A stretch of DNA of 64,000 bases, from assembly GCA_025677815.1 (NCBI GenBank), contig JAIXMP010000016.1, positions 558,001 through 622,000 on the forward strand. Reading direction: 5' to 3'. This stretch comes from Phascolomyces articulosus. Taxonomy: Eukaryota; Mucoromycota; Mucoromycetes; Mucorales; Lichtheimiaceae. The position numbers and the translations under genes were made by a program. The number at the start of each line of letters is the position of its first letter. Position 1 is the stretch's first letter. The notes below the pieces were generated by a model. It searched no databases. It was not told the origin of the DNA and worked only from the letters and a program-made list of their open reading frames with translations. Positions 27,964-39,579 of the stretch are shown piece by piece.

Positions 27964-28436
27964 AACTTTTTTCTACTTGGACGCATTATTCTTTGTTTGT
28001 CAATAAACATCACATCACATTCTCCATCAATACCATAATAATATTGTACGCCATTCTGACTATGTTAAAACGTTGTTTGTATTGTTTAATAACAGTTCCT
28101 ATTTCCACACAGCTAATTTTGTGTTCAATCCTATCATCGTTTACATATATATATATATATATATAATACGTAAGAAAATAATAAGCTTTATACATCCAAA
28201 GTTTAAGTATTTTATTTAAGCAAACACATATACTTTATTTATTAAGTAATAATATCCCTTTGGAAGGAAAATGTTATGTAATTATGGCTATAAAGGAAGT
28301 AAAGAGACGATTGCTTGAATTGTATAAAACAAACAAAAAAGTGCACCATTGAATAAATAATAATGCTAAATATCTAAGTAATAATGTTCCATGTTAGTAG
28401 TAGGCCGCTGTCTGTTATGAACTTTTTTTTCTTCCT
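27964..28436. other. intergenic with AT repeat
   Basis: 3' flank of the two-finger gene. Includes an AT run near 28146-28163. No coding signal. Confidence 0.45.
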
Positions 28437-29226
28437 CTATTTCTTTTTTTTTGGGGGAGGGTATGAATATGTTTGCAAATATTTTAGCCATAACATATAT
28501 TTGTTGCGCAAGCGTCGTGAGTATGTGAAAGAGAGAAGAGAGATATAGAACAATGAAATGTTGAGTTTGAAGGATAATAATAATAGTGTTGATACGAAAT
28601 TTGGTTGATGTTCAAAATGACGGCCATTTGATTCACCAAAGATTCTTTCTTTTTTTTCGTCTCGATTTGGTTTCAAACAAGAACGTAGCGTGTTGTGTCC
28701 GTTTTTTTTTTTTCCATTGGCATACCAGAAAAGCATCGCCTTAGTAGATGCTTCGTTGAAAGAAGAAATAAATTGATGACAGAACTTGCACGTTTCCTTT
28801 GTAAAAGAATGATGATCTTTGAGGTTTTTGTTTCTAGGCACGATTTCGTCATGGAATTTTTTATTGTGTTGTGAATATAAGTTTATTTTTGCTTGACTTT
28901 GAATTCATCAATTTTGGAATTGGTACTGATAACTTGATTCCTTGGACGACAATCTTGTTTAATGTTGTCTTTGTTGTAGATAATGATAATAAACTTAAGA
29001 AATTTTTTTCAGTGATGATAATGGTGTGCTTCTTGTCTTCATCGGAATTGATAACGGATGAGTTTAGCCAAGGTGATTCTTGTTTTGTTTGAGACTGACT
29101 GATATACTGGTTTTTTTTATAATTCTTGACCCTGAACTCGTCGCCAATTGGGTAAGAATCGCTTGTTTTTGTTCATGTTGATGTCTTTTTGTTCATGAAT
29201 CCTGGTTCATCGAAACGACGCGCCAT
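28437..29226 (-). pseudogene. broken coding relic (start, then in-frame stop and frameshift)
   Basis: On the minus strand an ATG at 29224-29226 opens a coding-like frame (begins MARRFDEPGF) that meets TGA at 29173-29175. It then runs open for 103 codons (29172-28864; Ser/Asn/Lys/Thr-rich, e.g. SDSYPIGDEFRVKNY) to TAA at 28861-28863. A second frame, shifted by one, continues from 28841 with IVPRNKNLKDHHSF, ETCKFCHQF and NEASTKAMLFWYANGK, then a poly-A run and TLRSCLK. A CxxC followed by a Trp-containing loop and a TL-x-x-C ending is loosely like a GATA finger. I read this as a disabled gene, possibly related to the neighbouring two-finger gene; an intron hiding the stop is the alternative. No function assigned. 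Confidence 0.4.
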
Positions 29227-32175
29227 CTTGATTTTCTTTGGGTTTGTCTTGTTGATATTCTTGATTGACAATTTTGTACAGTAGTGTTGAAATTTGGAGA
29301 ATGAACGTTGTTGAGAGGATTTTTTTTTTGAAGAGTGTTTTTTGAAAGGGGGAGGAAAGTATATGTATTTTTTTTACAATCTTTTTTCTTTTCTTTTCTT
29401 TTCTTCTTTTTTTTTTTTTTTTTTTTTGTAACTTCATTACAGACATACCAGCCATTATACCAACATTTACATTATACCAGATTTGCATTAAAATTTATCA
29501 ACGTACCTTTTTTGATTGAAGTTAACGTGTCTTGTTTGTATATGTGTTGCTTTTCTGAATATGGAACCAGTTGGGTAACAATATTAGTGAGAAGAATTGG
29601 AAATAATGATAGATAGATTTGAAACATTTGTTTGTATGGATAAAGGAAATCGTTCGTTCGTGTATGTGTGTGTATGTGTATGTTTAGCAGCCCACCTGTC
29701 CATCCGTGTGTTTTGGTTGGATTTGAATATATATGCAATGGTGAACATATATATTCGTGGTGGGGTGCTTACTATCATCATATTTCCAATTCTGCCAATA
29801 GTAATGTCTTGAAAAATAGTCTTGAAGCCATTCAACGCTTTTGCCCGCGATGCATGGATAATGTTGAGTGTAGCTCCATCGTGATAACACTCTTTGTATC
29901 ACTCTGTATACCGCCATATTGATGTTAATTTTTGCTTGATATGTATGGCTTGTTATCCAACTGGTTACCATCATATTTTCGACAGTAGATATTGATAATA
30001 TAAGATGTGAATGAACTTGCAGATAAGCAGTGGTCATTAAGAAGAATGACTTGGATCGTTTCTTGTTGTCGAATAATGCATAGATAAGCGACCACTGTAT
30101 CTTGTTCAAAAAGTAGCGTAGTAATAATAGTCCATTTTGAATGACGAATCAAATCCCATGTAGTAAGCAGACAATAATGTATAGCGGGAATTGTTGTGCA
30201 TTATCTGGATAACGTATATATAAAGGATGTAATATAACGAAATCCATTACCAATAATAGGATGATATCGATAATGCACTCTGCTATTTCCTCTGACTTCT
30301 TCCAATGCCTTCCGTTTATAAATATTACCATAGCCTTTCAAGAAAAAAAAAATAGACCATTGTATAAATATATTCACTGAATCACATTTTCCTTTTGTTG
30401 CCTTGAAAGAAAGATTTCACCCCAAAAGAAATCTCGTTACGTTGTTTGAATACGATCATCCCAAATCGCCTGCCCAGTCCCAAACTACAGATAATTGGAC
30501 TTTTTCTTGATTTCTTAATGTAGCAAATTGTGTATGTTGTTGGGATGGACAAAAAAAAAGTGGGATTTGATTTTTCGCCCTTAGTATATGCGTGCTTGAT
30601 AATGGTATAACTACCGTTGATGTCTTGTTGTTTATTGATACTATTATTATGCGCCAAAAGATTTGTATAGCGCTGCCTTTACTTTTGAGGTTTTGATAGA
30701 TGCTGATTTGCTTGCTTTTTGCGCCAAAATGAAATCGTCAAAAGAGTGCCTTGTTACCATCATGCATATACCTAAGGGGAAAAATGTTCTCATCATCTCG
30801 TCTTGATGCTGCCAACAATTTTTTTTTGGTATAGGATAAAATATCAAACGCCCTTGATAATTGTACTGACAGTTTCAAAACATTGAACGTAAATTGACTT
30901 GAAGAGAGACCAAAATAAAATATTTCTGATGACCGTATCGATGGATGATACGGATATAATTACTCCCCTTCCTTTTCATGTTTTGACCAGTAATATAAAA
31001 ACTGAAAAAAAAAAAAAAATAGAAAAGGTTCCCAATCACTTGTGACTCCAAATATAATGCCATAAAGACAATATACAATCCATTTCCAAGAATAAATAAC
31101 TAAAATTGAAAATGACTTGGTGTCATAAAAGAGACAAAAGGGTCTCATGTTCCAATCGTGGCTGCCAACTACCAAAGGAAAACAAAGCGTAAAAAACATC
31201 CTTTTCAAGCCAAAGACGGGATTCTCCTCCTCCAAAAAGAAAATGATTTCCTCACCACCACGTAAGAAAAAACATATTGTTTACTCGGCTAGCCTGGAAA
31301 AAAACCATACACAATCGTGTACAGCCTTTCACCACCAGTGCGGCATCACCACCAAGTAACCATACCATTGCCAAGGTTTGACAAGGCAACTCCCAGCTTC
31401 AGATCCCCTTGAAACAAAGGGAGAGTAGCAGAAAAGATCCCACACTATAGTCGGTGGGAAATCCAGAGTATGAATATAGCACAACCTGGATAGCCAAAGA
31501 CCGACTTTGATGGATAAGACATTGCTGCAGCAGAGCTACTTGGAATGGGCCTTTTGTATCAATGTCACGAGCTTTTACGCCTCAGAAGGGATAGCTGTGT
31601 CATGAAGGAACTTTAAAAAGAATCTTTGATTTTTTTTTGTTTGGTTGGTAAACTGTAAATGGTTCTTGATAATGACAACAATAACGCCAAATTCTCAACC
31701 TTGACAAAATAATACCTAACCGAATTTCCTTTATAACAATTTCATTCTCATAGAGATATAAGAACAAATTGATACAAAGGGAACCCATATAAAAATTATA
31801 CAAAATAAATTTGTAAGACTACTGTTTCTTTTGGTTTGGAATTATATGAAAAAAATAAGAATGAAATGATCTACTTACCATCAATAATTAAATAATCAAA
31901 TGAGTCTTGTCATTAATAAGAAACCTGTCGTTGCATAGATAATATCCAAGATCTTCCGGTGTTCCAATATATATACCCTATTCATTATGGAACCCCCCAA
32001 CAACATAAAAGGTAACATTTTCCAAAAGACCCATCCCTTTCACTCCACCACAACATCTTACCCACCAAAGCAGCCTTTGACCAGAGCCAAGCTGCAGAAT
32101 ACTCATACCCCTTCACTCCCGGTGACTATAGTGCAGGAGCTTTCCTACTACCCTACAACCTTTGCTCCAAAGAGA
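29227..32175. other. mixed region with decayed coding-like segments
   Basis: No intact gene could be modelled. On the minus strand a frame from about 30560 to 29920 reads as protein with only a few stops (e.g. VVWDWAGDLG, GYGNIYKRKALEEVRG, HYRYHPIIGNGFRY, DTVVAYLCIIRQQ). Another minus frame at 29684-30109 is fully open for about 140 codons. A GC-richer patch (about 31390-31600) is open for about 60 codons on the minus strand. A poly-T tract lies at about 29400-29430. The region looks like remains of one or more genes. Confidence 0.4.
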
Positions 32176-34742
32176 TCATCCACTGAAAGTTACCTTGCCA
32201 AACCTCCTTATCCCACCAAACCCAAACGCGACGGATTGTCGCCAACAGCGACGCCAAGCTGACGACACGGAACACAAAACCTACACAAAAATAAATATTA
32301 TTGATACGTTAAATTAGTAATCAGTTATAGCTGATTATTTTTATAAAAATAATGTTAATTATATAAATAAACTTACCATGGCAGCAGCTGTCCTGGAAAC
32401 TCCAAAACGCAACATGACAAAATCACGAATGCGTGTGGGCATAACCCAAACGACAACTCGGGTGTACCCCAACACAGGCACAACTCGCACACGGAACCGA
32501 CACGACAACGACAACACCAAACCGCAGGGCAGCTGAATAGTTAAAAAAAAGCCATATTATTATTTTATATTCAAGGAACAAAAGTGTATTTATCATTAGA
32601 GTAATAAAAAAAAATACATACCCAAACGATTGGCAACCAAATCATACACTTGAACAGCACAGACGGACAAAAAAATGCATACACACAAATGCACCAAGCA
32701 GGCAAAACCCGAACCATACCTAATAAATATAAATATAAATATTAAAAAAATCAATATATTGTACACATAAATAATGTTAGAAAAGAGTATATATAAATGT
32801 TGATTACTTACCAAAATGGCCGGCAAAGGGAAGTCTCCACAACTGACTTTCAACACACGTACACGAAACAACACGAACGAAAAAAGGGAGGAGGGCAAAG
32901 ATCACATCCTTCTGTAAAACCTTTCTTGTATAAATACAAGAAATCCAACCGCAAAAACATAACCCAAGCGATCCTTTGATTGAATTAATCTAGTATAAAA
33001 AATTATAAGAATAAGAAAAAAAAATTAATGAATATAAATTTCAATTATCCCATTTTTTTAAAAAACAAGAAAAATAATAACTTACTCAAAAAAAGGTCAC
33101 ACCATTCCTCAATGGCATCACATTCATCTTGCAATTGTTGACGCAAAGCATCAATTGCCGGTGAAGACAATACCGAGGGGGGTGAAGTCGGATGGGAGAT
33201 GGTGGTTGTGGCAGCAGCGGTGGTCGTGGTAAATGAGACGGTATCGTCAGGAACAAGTTCCGTCAGCACAGAGGTCTCTTCTTCATTTCGATGGAAAGTG
33301 GGGGAATCACCCTCAGCAGCTAACCCGAGCACAGGAGCGTCCCGCCCATTAGCCGGAGAAGCCATACTTGAAAGGTTATCCGAAGACAACACATCCAATT
33401 CGTGAACCACCCGTTCTAAGGCTGTGTCCTCTTGAACTGTGCCCAAACGCAGGCACTCAGTCTCCGACCACAAGGGTGCAAAGGGAGTTTGCAAAAGTAG
33501 GGACTGATAATTAGCAGTATGCTCTTCTTCTCGCGAAATAGTTGGCTCAGTTGAGGCATCACCCTCTTGTCCTGGCCGCATCATAGGAGTGTCCTCTTCA
33601 AAAGCCGAGGATGGCATCGATGGAAGGTCACCTTCCGAAGAAGACGACAAAGCATCCAAGTGCACATCTCGATCAATCATCGTGTCCTCGACTACGTGCA
33701 ATGGCAGGGACCAAACCCAAGGAACCGAAGTTACAATGGAGGTATGCTCAAAAGGATAATAGAAATAAGGTACATCCAAGGCATCACCCTTAGAAGACCA
33801 CACAGGAGATTTCCCAACATCTACCGATGGGAGCATCGATCGAAGGGCATCCAAAATAATGAATACCTCATCGACTTGCATAGCATCAGTAGCGTGCGTG
33901 TCCTCGACTGTGTTCGACTCTACAGGCAGGGACCAGTCCAATGACCACAAAGGTGCAAAGGGGATGTGCACTGTATGTCTAAGATCGTGCGTATCGGGAT
34001 GATCATCCAAGGACAAAACATCCAACTCCATGTCAGAGACAGAGGGAGAAGAAGAAGAAAAAGCATTTTCATTATGCACAATGGAAGAATCACCTTCCAA
34101 AGGCATGTCAACCGACATCAAGTCCTCATCATAAAGCGAGGTAGGCGTCATATGGTCCACGGTGTGAACAGGAGTATTATCATGCAAATGCATGGCGTCA
34201 AACTGTTCAGCTAATGCGGCCATTTCGAAATCGTGCTCCATGTGAGTAGATTCCTTGATGGGTGACGACACCACAATCACCTTATCGCATTCGGGTAAGC
34301 CCAGTGACAACCGTTGAGCAGCAAGCGGTGTCTTTGCAAAGTAAGGGACCGGTGTAGCAGAGGAACTGCGGACGGAACCAAAGCCAAATTGAGAGAAGCT
34401 CTCGAAAAACTCATCAGCTTCTGGGCAAACACGCAAGCGTGTAATACCACGGACACAACACAAATCTTCTTCCTTCTTTTCATCAACAAAATGCTGCCAT
34501 GAGGCGCGTGGTAACGGTGGCAATGGAGCCGAAATCAGACCAATGAACGTGCAAAAAGCAACGATGAATGTTCGTACAAATGTACAACACGGTGCGAGGG
34601 AAATGAAACCAACGAGGGCAATTACAGTAGGAATGTATCCTTGAAGCCAGAGGCGATAGCAAACCACATAGGGTAATACTGAACGACAGAACTTGAGAAC
34701 GCTATGAGCGATTTGAGGCAGATCGTAAACTGTGTAAACCAT
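32176..34742 (-). CDS. unknown protein: N-terminal membrane segments, acidic internal repeats, spliced C-terminus
   Basis: Minus-strand gene of no recognised family, visibly GC-richer than its surroundings. Exon 1 (33086-34742) is open for 552 codons from an ATG in ACCATGG context. It starts with a hydrophobic part (about residues 20-78, probably two membrane helices), a basic/Cys patch, then a long acidic Ser/Asp/Glu region. That region holds at least three degenerate repeats of 75-85 residues marked by PFAPLWS or VPWVWSL, then VEDT/QEDT, LDxLSS and EGDxS. Four introns with GTAAGT- or GTATGT-type donors and TAG/CAG/AAG acceptors join exons 32812-32973, 32622-32719, 32377-32532 and 32176-32280 in one frame, giving 725 residues with a hydrophobic, Val/Cys/Trp-rich end. 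A competing acceptor before 32973 would end the protein soon after exon 1 (about 553 residues). Role unknown. Confidence 0.55.
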
Positions 34743-35540
34743 GGTAATAAAACGAAAATGCGGCAATGGGTAAAAAAAAAAAAAAAAAAACTAGGCACCC
34801 AAATTTATTTCCATAGCAAAAAAATTCAGTTCGCGGACCGCGTTGCATAGGTATTCTACACTACTATTATGCAAGGACATTATTATAACTAGGCTTCTTA
34901 TTACAAAAGCTACAACTTAATACAACACTGTAACTTGACAATGTTGGAATGGCAACGTTGGACTATCAATACTTTTAATAAAAAAAAAGAACAACCTCCC
35001 CAATGCTTATTATTTATTGTGCAAATAATTATTAATTAAGGATAACAAAATGATTTTGACAGCAAATACTTTGTAGGTACTTCGTATGATATATGTATGG
35101 ATCGTTTTAACTCCAAACAATGGTTGTCATAAATATCAATGGGTACATACATGTATGTGCCTGTTTATATTTAATTTTTTTATAAATGAAAGACATTTTC
35201 TACATTTTCCAAACATTTGATAATACAAAAGAAACCATGCATAATACTTACCTTTATAGATAAGAAAAGTGTGAAAAAACAATCGATGACTAAAAAGGTT
35301 GCTCTACAGGGTTTCCAACATAACCCTTTCATATACGCCCAGAACAATAACTCCATCCTTTTATGGCTTGCTTCAATCAAGTTATCACACTTCAACACCA
35401 ATATTTATCACTCCTATTCCTATTTTTTTATCCAAAACAATCCAAAAATACCAATATTCAACCAACAATAAAAAATACAAAAATATTCAAATTTTGTGTG
35501 AAAATAAACGCACTATTTTTATTTTCTAATGGCTAACCAT
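34743..35540. other. intergenic, 5' flank of the repeat protein gene and 3' flank of RPS17
   Basis: AT-rich, with an A-run just upstream of the 34742 start. Short open frames here have no support. RPS17 terminates at the right-hand edge. Confidence 0.5.
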
Positions 35541-36305
35541 TTAGTCGGCACGGGGACGACGGTTCTCACGACGAGGACCACGGTTTTCCTTGGGGGTGAA
35601 GGCAGCGACGGGAGCAGTGACCTTAACACCGGACAAACCAGCGAAGTTAAGGGACTTGAGCAAGTCCTAAATTATGTACAGATCGATTCGCAATTTTTTG
35701 TGTTTTTTTACAAATGCATTATAATGATTAATAAAACTATTGCGCTGGAATGGATCTTGACACCGAAAAAAAATTACATATAAAATGATTGGCCATCGAA
35801 AGATCCAAACCGGCGCCAACCATTAGTTTTGCAAAAAAATAATAATTCGAATACATACCTCAGTCTCGGGGTCAATTTCAATAGCCGAGGTATCCAAAGC
35901 GGATTGTTCGGGAACGTAGTTATCACGACGTTCACGTTCTTCTTCTTGCAACTTGAAGGAGATACCACGGACGGGACCACGGGAAATACGCTTCATCAAG
36001 TGGGTGGTGAAACCAGCAATCTTGTTGCGAAGACGCTTGGAAGAAATGATGGCAACCTCATCACAGATCTTCTTGTTGGTTTGGAAGTCCAAAGTAAGAC
36101 GGGGGTAGTACTTTTCGATCAAGACACGCGAGGCCTTCTTAACAGTCTTAGTGCGAACGCGACCCTATAATTTTTTTTGGATACATCCATTTCGTTAATC
36201 CATCCATCCATTTCATTCATGCATCCATCGATTCGTTCGATCAATCGATTGATTCATCCACAACACTTCTTTATATCGTTCATCTTTCGTTTTGCTATTT
36301 ACCAT
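35541..36305 (-). CDS. RPS17: 40S ribosomal protein S17 (eS17)
   Basis: Component of the small ribosomal subunit. Three exons: 36303-36305 (only the ATG), 35859-36164 and 35541-35666, all phase 0, giving 144 residues, close to the family norm of about 135-145. Diagnostic sequence: [53 protein letters not shown] and [25 protein letters not shown]; the variable tail ends [10 protein letters not shown]. The intron right after the initiation codon matches the position known in yeast RPS17 genes. It shares a very short divergent promoter with JMJD7. Confidence 0.96.
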
Positions 36306-36458
36306 GGTTACTAAAAATGAGGTAAAAGAGAGAGGAAGAAAAATCGATGGATGGCGTACCCCCATTTTTCTTAAAAACAAGAACTGAGTTTATAAATTAT
36401 AGTTCTTTTTGCACAATTGATTTTTTTTCCAGCTGCCACACAGAGCACAGCTAAGAAA
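36306..36458. promoter_or_regulatory. shared bidirectional promoter, RPS17 / JMJD7
   Basis: Only 153 bases separate the two divergent start codons, so both genes must use overlapping control sequence. Contains A- and T-rich tracts and a pyrimidine run ending TTCCAG near 36422-36432 that may be a splice acceptor in the JMJD7 leader. Confidence 0.6.
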
Positions 36459-37741
36459 ATGTCTTCTGCACCACATATCGAAGAGCAACTTGTCCAGTTT
36501 ATTCAAGAATATCAAGGTATAGCATTTATTCAACCGAGAAAAACAAAAAAAATTACATGATGCTTATATACATATATGTACAGAAATCAATGGAACACAT
36601 ATAGAAGTATATGAGAACCCACCAACAAGTGTGGAGTTTTTAAGAAACTGTGTCCATCCAAATAGACCTGCAGTTATTAAAAACGCCTTTTCTCACTGGC
36701 CAGCCTATAACTTATGGACCAACGAATACTTAAGGGAGAAAATGGGTGATTCCATTGTTACTGTTGCGAGTATGTAAAAGCATTCTTTGCTCCATGAATT
36801 TATTCCTTTTTACAATGCCCGTTATAATGAAATGATCAAGACACTAACCTTCTCCATACTATTATTGTTGCCAAACAAAAAAAAAGCGACACCAAATGGA
36901 TATGCAGATGCTGTAACATATGACTCTGTCACCGATCAAGAATATTTTGCCTTACCGCATGAAAAAAAAATGACGCTGGATCGTTTTCTTGGTATTATGG
37001 AAGGGAACATAGCCACACCTCATGCGCATTATATATCTTTACAAAACGATTCTTTACATACGGAATATGCGATTCTGAAGGATGATATTGAAGAAGAAAT
37101 CGATTGGTGTAGTGAAGCTTTGGGGAAAAAACCAGATGCTGTGAATTTTTGGATGGGAAATGACAAAAGTATTACTTCACTACATAAAGATCCTTATGAG
37201 AATTGTTATGCTGTATTACGTGGTAAAAAGACATTTGTTTTATTACCTCCTTCAGAATATTATTGTTTGCATGAACAACTTTATCCAAGTGCCATCTATA
37301 CGCCAACAACAACATCAGATGATGATGTACATGCGTCGTACAAATTAACACCTTTGGATCCACCCATGAAAACACCATGGATTCCCGTCGACCCACTCCA
37401 TCCAGATTTAGAACGTTATCCGCGGTTTCAATATGCTAAACCTATTGTTGTGACTATTGAAAAGGGGGAAATGCTGTATCTTCCAGGTAAATTTATATAC
37501 CATTTCTTTTTTATAAATTGATTATATAAAGGTGTGATTATTTAAACTTTTATTATTTTTGATGATCCTATATATAGCGCTATGGTTTCATCAAGTACTT
37601 CAATATGGTGATGAAGGTGTCATTGCAATTAATGCATGGTATGACATGGATTATAGAAACATGTTATACCCAAGCTTTGGGTTATTTCGTAATCTATTAC
37701 TCACTGGTGGTGATGATAGCGATGACGAAGATGAAGAATAA
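36459..37741 (+). CDS. JmjC-domain oxygenase, JMJD7-like
   Basis: 2-oxoglutarate/Fe(II)-dependent oxygenase. Human JMJD7 hydroxylates lysine in the DRG1/DRG2 translation GTPases. Four exons: 36459-36516, 36584-36769, 36887-37486, 37578-37741; phases agree and give 335 residues. Motifs: RPAVIKNAFSHWPA, TPNGYADAV, ALGKKPDAVNFWMG, the iron-binding HxD in TSLHKDPYENCY, KTFVLLPPSE, PWIPVDPLHPDLERYP and the distal histidine in GEMLYLPALWFHQV. These blocks follow JMJD7 nearly in register, rather than JMJD6 or FIH. The C-terminus is a short acidic tail. The ATG at 36459 is the first in frame with a conserved N-terminal helix. It is convergent with the Zn2Cys6-PAS gene, 172 bases away. Confidence 0.88.
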
Positions 37742-37913
37742 TCTATATATACCAAATATGAAAACTTCTAAACCATTATAATACATACTATTATTCTCAC
37801 CTATGACTATAGTATCAAGTGCCTTTTTTCTTCCTCCAATTATTTCATTTTTGTAATACAAACAAAAAAAAACCAAAAAGTATTATTATTTTTTATTTAT
37901 TAAAATTTTTGAT

Positions 37914-39579
37914 TTAGGAGAGTAATGCATCCACACTCATATTGGATGATCTGGAAGGTTCTGCGGTAGTTTGGAATAAACGCATCGATTGTTTGACATA
38001 ATCAATTGTAGAATTTGATTTCGAATCTTTTTTGTTATTAATAGGTGCAACATGGACTTGCTGCCATGGTGCTCGAAGTGGGATGGATGAACTGGATGGG
38101 TGTGTAAGAAGTACAGGTTGATCATTGGCATTATGAAAATCATGCGTCATAGTATGACTAGTATTAGTATTGTTACTATTACTATTATTATTAGATGATG
38201 GACCCTGGCGCAGTGCGACAAGTCTTTGTTGTGGTTGATGTTTTAATTGTTGTTGTTGTAACGGCTGTTGTGATGATGATGTAGAAGAATTAGTTGGATG
38301 CTGTTGTTGTGTATTTGATGATGAAGGTGTTAACTGTACATTATCAGAAGATGGTGAATTAGATTGCTGTTGTTGTTCTGAAGGTGAAGATGGTGGTTGT
38401 GATTGCTGTTGCGATTGAGGTAATGATACTTGTTGTGGTCGAATTTGTTGTGCCTGAACAGGTCTGGATAACAAACATACTATATAAAGACTAGAAAGAG
38501 TAGAGGGGGTATATAAATCAGCACCCAGTCCACCTCCTAGATAAAATTGAGCTGTCAAAGGTTCCACTTGACCATCATTTCGTTTAACCCATAATGTATC
38601 TGCTACTGTCTGTGATCCATTGGCAATGACCGTCAACGTATCTGGATGTTGACTAAAGAATTTATCAGAGGTTGTTCGTTCAGTCGGTGGCATTCGTTGG
38701 TACGCTGGGTCTACTTTTTGTGCTACATGGGTCACGTTATCCAACAAAACACGATGTAGACGTGCCAGTGTTTCACTGCTTCTTGGCGCGATGAATGAAA
38801 ATAAAGGTCTGTGTGCTAATTCTTGTGGATAATAACCCAGTAAATGTTGGACTTCGTCGGATACGCGTGCACAGCATATTTCCATAGATAAAAAGGCGGT
38901 AATTATGGGGGATGTATAGGTCTGTGTCAATAATAAATAGTTATTGTTGGCATTGTTGGTCATGGAAAAGGAAGATTGACGTATAGGTGTGGTCATGACA
39001 TTTTTTTGTACGCGCTGACCATTAGGTCGCAATTTTGGTCGTCCTCGTTTTTTATGATCAACGTCATAGCATGTTTGTTCTTTCCCCAATGATACACATC
39101 GTTTGCATGGACGATCGGCTATTTAATTTATTATTATTTTGTGTTAAAAAAAACAAGGAAAAATTCTACCAACGGATGATTTATGCAAAGAGGAAGAAAA
39201 GAAAAGAAAAAAAAAGAAAAAGAAGCCTTACTATCACAAGCAAGATGTGCTTTCCGGCAATTGACCTAAATAACACACACAATCAGTTTTTTATCGTCAG
39301 CAAAAAAAAATAAAATAAAAAGGGAAAAGTTTGATGGGAAAAAAATAAATAAATACAAACACAAGCTCTTAGAACATGGGACTTATTAGAAGGACGTGAA
39401 GTAGTTGTTGCTGTATTTGTATTTGAAATAGGTAGAGGCGTCGTAGTAGATAATGATGATGTTGATGATGGTATTATTGCTGTGGATGAAGATGATGCTA
39501 TAGTAGACAATGTTTGAAGATTATCAGCAACAGAAGGTGTTGGTGTTGTAATTGTATTAGGTTCTTTTTGAGACAACAT
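37914..39579 (-). CDS. Zn2Cys6 transcription factor with PAS-like domain (Ert1/AcuK-like)
   Basis: Nuclear regulator. Exons 39361-39579, 39232-39265, 37914-39118; phases agree and give 485 residues. The binuclear zinc cluster spans all three exons: CVNCRKAHLAC in exons 1-2, then CKRCVSLGKEQTC in exon 3, followed by the HKKRGRPKLR basic motif. The cluster and the RGRPK tail resemble Ert1/AcuK/AcuM-type regulators of gluconeogenesis; this placement is inferred. A PAS-like segment follows (CCARVSDEVQHLLGYYPQEL, then LWVKRNDGQVEPLTAQFYLGG). The rest is Gln/Ser/Asn-rich. The start chosen is the ATG at 39577-39579; an in-frame ATG at 39651 would add 24 very hydrophobic residues, which is less likely. 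Confidence 0.82.

Noticed and set aside
31987..32262. 91-codon plus-strand frame (Pro/Thr/Lys-rich)
   Set aside because: Overlaps the last exon of the minus-strand orphan gene, whose splice signals on the minus strand are better; kept only as an alternative.
33567..33944. 125-codon plus-strand frame
   Set aside because: Antisense to the 552-codon exon of the orphan gene; GC-rich coding DNA often leaves the opposite strand open.
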